Origin: Salticus scenicus
Taxonomy: Eukaryota; Arthropoda; Arachnida; Araneae; Salticidae
Direction of reading: 5' to 3'
Assembly: GCA_963930645.1 (NCBI GenBank)
Contig: OZ005659.1
Coordinates: 157,604,034-157,668,033 of the forward strand
Length of the DNA stretch: 64,000 bases
In this document: positions 46,709 to 57,830 of the stretch, one piece after another
Layout of the letters: each line of letters starts with the position of its first letter
How positions within the stretch are numbered: the stretch's first letter is position 1
Notes under the pieces: model-generated
What the model saw: the letters and a program-made list of their open reading frames with translations, nothing else
Told to the model about the DNA's origin: nothing
The model's database searches: none
Translations under genes and position numbers: made by a program

Positions 46709-48139
46709 CAGTCTATAGATGTTGAACTCTACTTACCTGCAATTTCCCCCATAGACGTAATGTATTTGAATAATTTTGAGTGTTCCTGTCCACGAACCAT
46801 TTGCTTCATCCCAACGAAAAGCTTACTGTAGCATCCCTATATGATCCACATTTAGAATATCGAGTTTGGAATTTCTGCTACTATTTGTTCTTGAGGTATG
46901 CTAATAACAGATAGACACACAGACACACAGACCATTCGCTAAAACATGATTTTCGTATTCAGGGGACCTCAGAACGTGTAAATATAACAAAAACTCACGT
47001 TCGAAAATTTGAGCCTAAAACAATACTTTCTCGACCCTATGGGTAAGAGAAAGTAATAAGAAAATGTTATAGACGATCAATTTTCTATTGTTGCAAAGAA
47101 ATCGTAAATTTTTCATTTTTAGAAAACAATAAATTTAATCACTGAAAAGAAATTTTTTGTTAACCTTCAAAGTCTATTCCATTCGAATGTTACGATCATT
47201 TATTTCGAGCATATCTCGATTCTTTCCGCCAAGAAATAAATTTATGAGCAATTGTAAAAAAAACATTCTTTTTGTCTTTCCATTTATATTCGTTTATTAT
47301 TTTACGTGATTTTTGCTTTTTCTAGTTATGAAATTTTTTTTTCTAAAGAAAGCGTCTATTGTTTAATAGCTTGATATTTCATTGCCGAGTATATTTATGC
47401 AATTTTTGTAGCATTTCAAAACTTTTACACGCGTTTTATTGTTTTTTTCGCTACTATTTCAGAACAGTCATTTATTAACTGAAAGAAAAATGTATTACAT
47501 GAAAATAGTGGGAACAATATAATAAAATGTCCTGAAAACTTTAGAAACAGTGCAAGATTAATTTAAAATTTTGAATATTTTTTTTAAGAAACATTACTAC
47601 CCTAACAGCACATTTATCCAAAGTTCATCCTGAGCTGGTTCCCTGGATGTTCTATTATCCATAGGATATCCTGAGGATTTAATGCGGAGTAGTTGTGCTG
47701 TTAAGGACTGTTAAGAAATTTTATGCGTAAGTAAAATTAAAATATTGATTGTTTGGTCGAGTTTTACAATTTCGAAAGTTCACTGTTTCCTTAAAGGAAT
47801 TAAAATAGGACCTTACGCATAAAACATAATTATTTCTAAAATAAAATTGTTTCACCCCAATAGAATTAATGATATATTTTGCAACGGTATAAAATCTTTA
47901 TCTTTCGCGTCTTTTATTCGAAAACCGCAATCAGTTATCACTGATACTGAGTTAATGTAATCAACATTTAGTTATAAAGCTCCGTATTCTTTCATTTTGA
48001 GCGAAAAATAACAAATAAATTGCAAAGTAAACGTAACATAAGTGCAACACTGTGGACCGTTAGTCGATTTGGCTTGGTATTAAAGAATACGACAGTGGGA
48101 TTAATTTGAATGCATTTTGTTTTGGTAAGTAAAAACAAA

Positions 48140-48986
48140 TCTGGAGTGACTCCACTCGACTTTCTGAATATTAAGTAACTAACGGTTGTTAAAAATAAAT
48201 TAAAGTAAAAGAAGTCATGAAATAAACAAAACAGAAAACTATAATAGGTGTTTCAATGTTTTAATTCATATTATATGTTATTTAATTCAGCTCTATTGCA
48301 CTTCAAATAATTTGAGTCCATAGAACATAATAATAAAGAATTGTTTTTTGTATCCCTGTAAACAACAAAAACAAAACTATTAGTACTACTATTATCGATT
48401 AAATCTGTATAGTTCGTGCGACGGCGATCTATAATAGGTACATAAAGTTTTAGTTCCTTCAAACAAGAAGCGTTTAGACGCTATCACACATTAAATTATT
48501 TGAGTCCATATGCCATAATGATAAAGAATTTTTCCTTATGTTTCTGTAAAAAAAAAAAAAAAAAAACTATAAGTGCTAGATTCACGAAAATTTATACAGT
48601 CCTTGTGATTGTAATTCAGAACTTGCCTATAAAATTCAAGCTCAATCGAATAAGGCATTTAGACTCAAACGCACTTAAAATCATTTGAGCCCATTGGCTA
48701 TAAGGATGCATAATTTTTCTTTGTGTACCTGTAAAGGGCGAGATTTATCAAAATCAATAGTGTTCGTACTACGAAGACCTATAACATACGTACCAACTTG
48801 CAGCTCTTTTGAACAAATTTTTTGACCGCTATCATGTTTACTCACACGCATACACACACACACATATACCACCATAAAAAAAAATAATTCAGGGAACCTC
48901 TAAACGTATAGATACACCAAAATCGCAAAGTTGAATTTTTGTCACAATCACAATACTTTTCTTACATATGTTTGTTCGGAAAGTAA
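48140..48986 (+). mobile_element. Helentron-like non-coding element d
   Basis: The head TCTGGAGTGACTCCACTCGA is followed by CTTTCTGAATA. The tail has CACAATACTTTTCTTACATA then TGTTTGTTCGGAAAGTAA, a weak hairpin. The segment is missing from copies I (26805) and III (61440). It contains a degenerate tandem repeat and is non-coding. Confidence 0.6.
48300..48830. repeat. Degenerate tandem repeat, about 190 bp, inside element d
   Basis: AATTTGAGTCCATA-type blocks followed by TAATGATAAAGAATT and TGTACCTGTAAA-type blocks start near 48306, 48497 and 48684. Between them lie ATAGTTCGTGCGACGG-like and ATAATAGGTACATAAAG-like blocks. A fragment of the same unit lies at 41390-41600. Confidence 0.65.
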
Positions 48987-51410
48987 TAAATATTGTATAT
49001 CATGTAGAAATGTGATATATTTTCATGGTTTATATGAATTCAGTCTTTTTTTTATACTATAAATTACATTATACATCTTTTGGTTTTGTATCGGTAAGTT
49101 ATTTTGATTTTGTAATAAACAGAAATTGCACATTTAAATTGTTCACTTCATATTTAGGATTATCTTAAGATTTCAATTAGCAGTTCTGAAATATACATAT
49201 ATTTTTGTAGATATATTTTGTATAATTATTTGAAGTGTATGAATATTTGGTTACGTTCGTAAGGCAAAGATATTTTATTTATTTTCCGCCTTTTGCAATG
49301 TAGTGCATTTACTTAGAATAATTTTGGTCATATTTTAAAAAAGATCATAATAAGTCTTGGAGGTTTTATTTTCATTACATGGCGTACACATTTATTTTGC
49401 ATGTTGAATGTATGTAATTTTTACCTCCTCTGCCGCACCGAAAGGAGTAGATTAAAGTTGGCGTTTTACAGGTATGCTGTGAAAAAATTTATGTTGCACA
49501 TTTAAGTATCATCGATTGGCCAAAATTTTATTCACATAAAATAGTTAGAATTTAAAACCCTAAAATTAATATTTAAAAATATAATTGAAAATTTTTTTGT
49601 TTTATAATATAACAAAATGTTTTGTTCTAAAATTAGTTAAAAGCAGATGTAAATGTCAGATTTTTTAAAAATCAGATTAAAGAAATTTGCATAATATTTA
49701 ATTGTATGACTTTTTTTTTTTTTTTTTTATCAACATTATAATTTGTTTTTAAAAAGTCAGTATGCATCTTTATTCTATATATATATATTTAAATAAAAAA
49801 AAATACATTAAGACATTTTAATGTCAAATTACAATTTTTTTTGTGCTACATATTTTTAAATCAATTATTCTAGTAATATTTCTTTAGTTTCATTAAAACC
49901 ATAAAATGTTCTCACAGATTGAAATTTTAAGTATTTTGAATTTTCATTTGAATCTGAAATACTGATAACTCCGTTTAAATTAGTTACAACTTTTAACTAT
50001 CTGTAATAAAATATATTTTTATTGTAATTTTACAGACTATTCAACAAAGAAATTATTTAATTATCAAAGATAAAAAATTGTAATTTATTGAACCTTAGAA
50101 ATAATTTCTAATTGACAAACAATTCTTGTAATACATTTGAAAAAAAAAAGTTTTTAAAGAAAATTATAATTTTAAATATTCATTTACAGAATGTTAAAAA
50201 AAAAAAGACAATAACATATTATTAGCCTGTATTCTACGAAAACGCTGTCTTAATTAAAATTATTTCGTACAATGTATCAAATATTGCAATTATTTTGACA
50301 TACATTTGAGTTTTTTAAAGGTTCAATATACGTGAAATGAAGGAGAACAAATAAAAAATTAAATAAAAGTTATTTGATGTCAATTTAATTTTATTCTACA
50401 ATTAAAATTTACGAAATTGGTAAAAAAATATATTGACAGCTAACATTTTGTTCGAGTAAATAGTTATTACAGGAATATTATTATTGCTTTAATGAATATA
50501 TCACAAAAAGTATAAACGTTTAAAATTTTGGAACATTTTAAATATGTTAGAATACAATGTTAATTAAATAAAAAAATAATTAATAATTATTTCTAAATGT
50601 AGTAAGATTTAATTTTGTAAGTACATTTTAAAGATATGAATTAAAATATATAATTTTTTTTTTTTTTTAATTTAGGCGAAAGATGTATTGATAGTTAACA
50701 TTTTGTCCGAATAGACTGTTATTGTTGAAATATTATTATTGTGTCCATGAATATAACACAAAAAAATATAAATATTTTTAAAATTTGAAACATTCTGAAA
50801 ATGTTATAGTGTAATACGCATTAAAAATTAATAATAATTACTTTTAAAAAATTAGATTGCTTGACTTTTAAAGGCAGGTTGATTTAATTTATTTAATGAA
50901 TTTTAAGATACTAATTAAGATTTCTAATATTTCTTTTATCTTTTAGTGATTGATATCAATTTTTTTGTTTAATTGCTGAAGTAATAAAAAATGCTCTACG
51001 GTATATTTGATATTTGTCTTAAGAACAGAACTAAATTCAATGCTTATAGTTTTAAATAAATGTATTAAATTTTAATTTTCTGACGTAATTAAAAAAAAAA
51101 AGTAATAAATTTAGCACTATACCAAATTATAATTTAAGGTTATACTTTATACTTTATAACTTATATTCTTATTTATACTTTACCATTATACTTTAAATTT
51201 AGTGAAACTGGAAGTCCTACACATAATGGCACAAGACAAAACCGAATGGTATTAAGTTTGGGAATGAAGCTGGCTTAGAAAAATTACAAGAAGCGTTATT
51301 ATAAACTGAACATAGGAACAAGTTATGCCATCTGAAGGAAATATTTGGAACTATTTATTTATATTTTTTAAACCAAAATTTCTCCCATATGAAGTATAGC
51401 AGTGCAGACT

Positions 51411-52138
51411 GCACTCTCATACGCCTTATAATTGATTTGATATTAAAGTTTAAAATATGCCAGGGATTTTGGTCTATCCTGTATATTTAAAAACTAGTAT
51501 TTATACAATAAAATATACGTTTGATAATTGGACGAATTTAAGTAAATTTCTTTGCTATATTCTACAGTAAATATTAGCAAAGTATTTGTATTCTAAAATT
51601 TTTCAAAATATAGAAACTATAATTTTAACATGATATATGAATAAAAATAAAGTTTTTGGTTCAGAATTATATTTTCCCTTTCATTTTTAAAGAGATAAAA
51701 ACATAAAACAATAAATTTGGCAATAAAAAATATATAAGACATTATGCAAATCTTAAATATTTATTAGCTGCACTATTTACATCTTTATTGATAACGAACA
51801 TAAAAAAATTGTAATTTGTTGTCAATTTTTTCTCTATTTTTGATTGTGTCTGCAAATATGTTTGCCATTTATAAATTTAGCCATGGGTAATCAGAACATT
51901 TTAACAAAACATCTTCTCTCTTTCTTTTGGTATCATGTATTGTCTAAGGGAAGTAAATACATTGTTCAATCATGTCTCTTAAAAGACTCTCTTAACTTCC
52001 AGTAGTGAAATATATCGTAAGTGCCGTGTATCGTCAACTTTATGTTTTCATAATAAAATAGCATTTCTCAACTTTTCAGTAAGATCATATGTCCTTTTTC
52101 TTTCTTTTAAATCTTTAGTTGTTTCAAGGAACGAAAAA
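51411..52138 (+). repeat. 0.73-kb tandem duplication in copy II, first unit
   Basis: CTCATACGCC, TTGATATTAAAGTTTAAAAT, CAGGGATTTTGGTCTATCCT (51461 and 52189), TATTTAAAAACTAGTATTT and CTTCCAGTAGTGAAATATAT recur with an offset of 728-744 bp. Copies I and III have one unit each, so this duplication is specific to copy II. Confidence 0.85.
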
Positions 52139-52870
52139 GCACTCCTATACGCCACATAATTGATTTGATATTAAAGTTTAAAATATGTCAGGGATTTTGG
52201 TCTATCCTGTATATTTAAAAACTAGTATTTGTACAATAAAATATAGGTTTGTTAACTGGAAGAATTTAAGTAATTTTTCGTTGTTATATTCGACAGTAAA
52301 TAATAGCAAAGTGTATTTGAAAATTGCTATTTGTCTTGTAAAATGTTTCAAATATGGAAACTGTAATTTTAACATGAAATACGAATAAAAAAAATGTTTT
52401 CGATTCATAGTTATATTTTCCCTCTCATTCGTAATGGGATAAAAACACAAAACAATAAAAATAGCGATAAAAAACATTATACAAGACATTGTGGAAATCT
52501 AATACATTTATTTGCTCCACAATTTGCATTTGTAATCATACAAAACATAAATAAATGTGTAATTTGTTGTTAACTTTTCTCTATTTTTGATCATGTATGA
52601 AAATATGTGTATGTCATTTATAAATTTAGTCATAGGTAATCAGTACAGTATTATAAAACATCTTCTCTTTTTCTTTTGATAACATCTATTGGCTAAGGGA
52701 AGTTGCTCAATAATGACCTCTTTTAAAAAATTCTCTTAACTTCCAGTAGTGAAATATATCGTATATGTTTCCATAATGAAGTAGCATTACTTAACTTTTC
52801 AGTGAGAACATATCTTCTTTCTTCTTTTAAAACTTTTGTTGTTCCAGAGAACTAAAAAGCATTGTTATTA
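52139..52870 (+). repeat. 0.73-kb tandem duplication in copy II, second unit
   Basis: Second unit of the duplication starting at 51411. Open frames here (52185-52388 plus, 52202-52489 minus) match shifted or stopped frames in the sister units, so I do not call them genes. Confidence 0.8.
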
Positions 52871-53746
52871 ATCCCCTCTTTAAAAAGATTCGTTTCACTG
52901 TCAAAAGATGCCTTAGTAAAAGGTGTTCTTGAAACTATATATATAAAGCGTGTACAGCTTAAGCACAAGATGTTACAGAAAGAGAAAATATGTGAAATTT
53001 ATTAATTCTTTCATTCTCCTGCAAAAAACTGCTGTTTAGTCCTAATTACAAGAATGTTTTTCTAAAACGGAAAAGAACGTGTTTAATGAAGTAAATTTTA
53101 ATGTAATGACCAGCAATTTTGATGAAATTAATGAATGAATAATTTATTTATATATGTCACACTGTTCTTAAAAAAGAACAACACAGCGCGAAATTTCTGG
53201 GTTCTTAGCGTAATAATATTACATTTTGCAACAAAAAGTGGTAATGGCATGACTAAACAGCTTTAATTAATGTTTTAAACATTCCAGTAAAAAGACTTGC
53301 TAAATATTTTTAAAACATCCATAAAAATAAATGACTTTGTAACAAATATAATAATAATAAAAATAATAATAGTAATAAAAATAGCGGAAAAATGTAGACA
53401 AACTATTGAAATTATATTTAAATTATATAATTGTTAACATACCGAACTTTTAAGTAAGATATATCAGCACTATTTTTAAATAAAAATATTACATAACTAT
53501 TTTCTACGATTTAATTAAGAAAAAAAAAATTAACATAGAAAATTTTTTGCATGAAGTCACCTTTAAAAAACGGAGGAGTTGGTAACTATGAAACAAATCA
53601 ATGTTTTATATTGTAAATGTTCCATTCGTAAACAAAATTGTTATATGTGAAAATAGAAATGGGTGATTAAAAACACTCTCTATTATAGTATTTAGTTTTA
53701 ATTTGTACGAAAAATATGTCACAAATAGGATTTAACTGCAAATCAT

Positions 53747-53967
53747 TTTACCCTTTAATAGTTTTGCTCGAACAGCGCTCGTGCTTTATTAATGGAATAT
53801 TTTGTACGTATTGGTACTGGTATTTTCAAAAAACAGTTTTTTATAATACATTTCGATTAAATAACATGATTATTTAACGATTCAAAAACGTAAATATTAG
53901 TATGTAGTAATAGTGATGTGAGCTGAAATATAGATGTTTAAAGAAGAAAGAAAATGTTAAGGGGCTA
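53747..53967. mobile_element. Copy II version of the old TTAA MITE
   Basis: Counterpart of 32275-32512. Left CCCTTTAATAGTTTTG and right GAAAATGTTAAGGGG-like ends are decayed. The interior shares ATTGGTACTGGTATTTTC and ACGTAAATATTAGTATG-like blocks with copy I. Confidence 0.6.
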
Positions 53968-54612
53968 ACCAGGTGAAATACTTTTTCTCGATATGTTCCT
54001 TTTTCATTTTTGAACCAGAAACATATATATTATATATATATATATATGTATATAGATAGATAGATAGGTAGACAGGTAGATAGAAAAATAGATCAGAAAA
54101 ACATTTTTCACACCATTTTCTGTATATTATTTTGAATTTTTGGTAATAAGAAATAGTTTCTTATTTAAACTAAGATTTAGCAAATAGACAAGGAAGAAAT
54201 GTTTGGGTCAAAAACAAGATTCTGTTACTAAATCAAATTTTGTTTGAAACGCAAATTTTTTCTTCATTATCTTTCGTTTAAGCAATAAAATATTTCTAAA
54301 AAAAAATAAAAATAAAAATGTAGAATCTTTGAAAAAGCGAGTAAGCAATGTTTTTCAGCAACTATTATTATAATCAAAAGATCGTATTGTTATCTCATTT
54401 CATTTTCTGTTTTCTTAGTTTTTTCCAATGTAAACTAGTTTCTTCTACTGATAGATTGGCACCAGACACCTGTTTATTGGACAATTTGCAAAGGAATTAG
54501 TTGAGGGGTAGCGTTTATTTTGTCCGACTGTACATACATAATTAAGTTTGTTTCATGTAAGTTTATTAAGCGCTTTAATTTCATAAAATGGCAACCGCTC
54601 GAAAATTTCAAA

Positions 54613-54617
<5 letters not shown>

Positions 54618-54655
<38 letters not shown>
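54618..54655. repeat. TA microsatellite
   Basis: An alternating AT tract of about 38 bp. The minus-strand frame across it is low-complexity. Confidence 0.9.
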
Positions 54656-54658
<3 letters not shown>

Positions 54659-55720
54659 CTGATTTGCATGATACTTGTTAAGTATGCATACAGAAACAAG
54701 TTTATTAATCTACTTAATTTGACATCTTGTTTAAAAGTATCGGACACTTAAAAGGAAGTTACAGAAAGCATTTATTTACAAGTATTATATATATTGCAAC
54801 AATATTCGAACTGTAAAAATACTGTTTGCATAAATTTAACACATTTTCCTGTGTTGCATAAAAAAGGAAATGTTTTAAGTTCTGAAATGTTGCAAAAATA
54901 ATAGAAATGATAAAAATAATGTTATAATTCTCTTAAAATTCTTTATAAAAGAAAAGTGCCTTTTTTATTTTTCTTAGCACATACATAAACAAACGAAAAA
55001 AAAAAAAAAAGAAATGAAATTGCAGAATGTTTATTCGAAAACACAAAATAGAAAGTGCAAAAATTAGTTTAATGGAAATTCAAACATAAACCTATTACCT
55101 TAGAATTTTTTCGCATATAAATAATGACACAATGGAAAAGAGAATTCTTCAATTTCTTTTACTTAAGTAAATATTTTCTGAAGCGGGAAACTAGTAAGAA
55201 AGCAAGTTGGATTAAAAATAGACTATTGTAATGTAAATTTTCGACAGGGAAAAAAAGAGCTCTACTTTCTTTACAAGAACTTTAAATAACAAGTTTTGAG
55301 AATTTGTAAACAATATGTACTTAATGACTTTAATTTGAATTAATTAGGAATATAAACAATGAATTTAATTACTTTTCTTTATATTTTTTAAGCAAACCAA
55401 TAACATTACATTTTTTTAAATAAACAACATTCTTAGAATATCTTACTTATATTTTTTACTATTCCCAGTAAGTAGGTTTGGTTTAAACCCTTCTGAATTA
55501 AAAATGTTGTTCTTATGCAAATGTCTATGAGATAAACGTATTACTGGACTTTTTACGGGCACGATATTTGCAAACCATATTCATTCAAGCAGTTTAGAAA
55601 AGAGAACGTGTATATTAAATACAGGGCATGGGAAATTATGTGTATGTGCTTTTACGATGTAATTTGAATTTTTTTAGATTAATTTATATTTATACAAGAA
55701 GAATATTTTTTCTATAGCGT

Positions 55721-55820
55721 TAAAAAAATACGATGTTTATAAATTATTACTTTGCAATTATTTATTATTTACATTAATGATTAATTTAAAAAAAATACAT
55801 CTGTGTAATTCGATCTCTCA

Positions 55821-55856
<36 letters not shown>

Positions 55857-56277
55857 ATTCTTGAACTTTTAATATTTAATGTACATTCCTGTAATAAATT
55901 GGAAAAATATTTTGAAATTTGAATAAGAATATTTACAATTTACGTTGTTAAAGGCATAAAGAGAAAGATGTCAATCCATATTTTCGATTAGAAAACATAT
56001 TGTTAATTATGAAAATTATTAATTAATTCTTAAACAAAAAAATAAAAAAAAAATAAAAGTAATAAATAAATAAAAGAAAAAAGAAAATAGGTATCATGAC
56101 TTATATTAACAGTTGCCTAAATAGAATAAGCATTGTCAAACTTAAAAACATATATTTTAAAATTTCAAGCTCATTCATATAATTAATTTTCGAGTTACAG
56201 TGATATTTAATTCTCTATTGGCATTAGGGTGCAGTCAAATATTATTATTTGTATCATCTAAAATCAGGGGGTTTATT
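55721..56277. other. AT-rich junction between copies II and III, no gene seen
   Basis: Contains an A-run of 31 at 55824-55854. Not aligned with the other copies; no coding region. Confidence 0.5.
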
Positions 56278-56699
56278 CACGATTCTTCTTTTTTACATTA
56301 ACCAAGAAGAGGGACGGGGGGAGGGGGGGGGAGAGGGCCTCATTGTGTGTTTTTTATTCTCAAGCGAATAAAAAACATACAAAGAAAGTGAAATTAAAGT
56401 TATATTTTCTCAAAGTTTTTATAAGGCAGAAATATTTTTTTTTATTTTTCTCAGAATAAATAAGCAAACGAAAAAAATAAAAATAAATCACGATTCTTCT
56501 TTTTTACATTAACCAAGAAGAGGGACGGGGGGAGGGGGGGGGGAGAGGGCCTCATTGTGTGTTTTTTATTCTCAAGCGAATAAAAAACATACAAAGAAAG
56601 TGAAATTAAAGTTATATTTTCTCAAAGTTTTTATAAGGCAGAAATATTTTTTTTTATTTTTCTCAGAATAAATAAGCAAACGAAAAAAATAAAAATAAA
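56278..56699 (+). repeat. Near-perfect 211-bp tandem duplication
   Basis: The unit starting CACGATTCTTCTTTTTTACA at 56278 is repeated from 56489. The only difference I can find is one G in a G-run (nine against ten). The unit includes GGGACGGGGGGAGGG and CAAGCGAATAAAAAACATAC. Its second half resembles 54955-55000 and 35220-35290, which links it to the segmental duplication. Confidence 0.95.
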
Positions 56700-57628
56700 T
56701 AAATAAATAAAAAATAAAATAAATAAATAAAAATAATAATACAGTGTTTTAATATGAAAAGTAAAAACAGAAACTCTAAATGTTAGTTTAATATAAATTC
56801 AAATATAAATCTCATACCTTAAAATTTGAGAAAAAAAAAGATATATATATATATATATTTATTATAGCTCTCGCCTTATTTTAAGAAATATATACTGCAC
56901 ATCAAATTATTTCAGAAAAAATAGAAAAAAAAACAAATCTCTGCCTAAGAAATTTGTAGACGTGACATGCAAAATTTAAACAACAATTTCGCAACAAACT
57001 ATCTAAATCTAAGCTTCAACACAACATATATATATTTTTTTCTTCCAAGAAAAACTGTACATTTGGCACATGAAGCGAAAAAGTTCCAGCTGTAAATTTC
57101 GTTTAAATTGCCTTAAAAGCTGGACGTGAAATTTTCATTTCTTGAAAAATATGAAAGAGTGCTGTTATTTGGTGTTTCATTTATTATTTATGTGATGAAA
57201 AATGAATCACGGTTTAGAAATATTTTTCGAAAAAAGTTAAATTATTAATAATGCACCTAGGGAAAATTTTTGACGTATGTATATACTTCTTAAAGAAACG
57301 CATTTGTTTCGCTGTTAAAATTAATATTTTATAAAATAAGAAGATGAAAGAAAAAATACAGCAAATAATACAGTATATAGTTGTTAATAATTAAAAAAAA
57401 ACATTTAAGTTAAATTTTTTAATACGTAACAAGAGTTATAAATCATACAATGTAATATACAGCATAATGCGCAAAATTTTCATATAATATATTCAAATTT
57501 GAAAAATTCTAATAAACACATTGTAGTAAAAACTTACGCTCGGAGCTTACCATCCATCCGGCTTTATTAATATCACTATTTCCTTAAAGTTATCTTCGGC
57601 AAATTTAATCACAAAATTTTGTTATTAA

Positions 57629-57830
57629 CCCTTTCAGGGGCGGTGATGCCACTACAGCATCACCTAATTTTAATTTTCAACTGCAAAAATTCATCCCGGA
57701 AATCTTTTAGCAAAATTTTACTCTTATATCATAGCAGAAAACGTTGTCAAATTCTTTTATTTTAATTTTGTTCATGAATTCCGGTGGCAGTGCAATTTAA
57801 ATGATCCGAATTACCTTGCGCCGGTAAGGG
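57629..57830. mobile_element. 202-bp MITE with TTAA target in copy III
   Basis: The ends CCCTTTCAGGGGCGG and, inward from the right, CCCTTACCGGCGCAAGG are imperfect inverted repeats. TTAA flanks it at 57625-57628 and 57831-57834. The matching place in copy I (near 17010, ATTATATTAAGAGATTTTT) has a single TTAA and no insert, so the insertion and its target are shown directly. piggyBac-like by target and CCC start. Confidence 0.9.

Larger units (their letters stand above)
42437..47056 (+). mobile_element. Helentron-like element c containing a LINE
   Basis: The head TCTGGTTTGTCACTCACACG is followed by ACTTTCTCTTATCC. The tail hairpin is ACTTTCTC (47025-47032), ACCC and GGGT, then GAGAAAGT (47047-47054). 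The subterminal region GGGGACCTCAGAACGTGTAA (about 46960) resembles GGGAACCTCTAAACGTATAG of element d. The sister unit at 40617-40660 is uninterrupted, which confirms the insertion. Its own interior (42457-43072 and 46724-47020) is non-coding, with G/C-rich hairpin-like stretches such as GGGGGGCGGTAGCCCCCTC near 42600. The LINE at 43088-46708 is nested within it. Confidence 0.65.
39340..55720 (+). repeat. Segmental duplication copy II
   Basis: 39340-39470 matches 59870-60000. 40530-41350 and 47057-48135 match 60020-61440. 48990-51410 matches 61450-63680. The part to about 55710 matches copy I to 35980. It has its own internal duplication of about 1.8 kb (39850-41640 repeated from 41660) and another of about 0.73 kb (51411 onward). 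It lacks the leading part of the unit found in copies I and III. No host gene is recognised. Confidence 0.75.
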
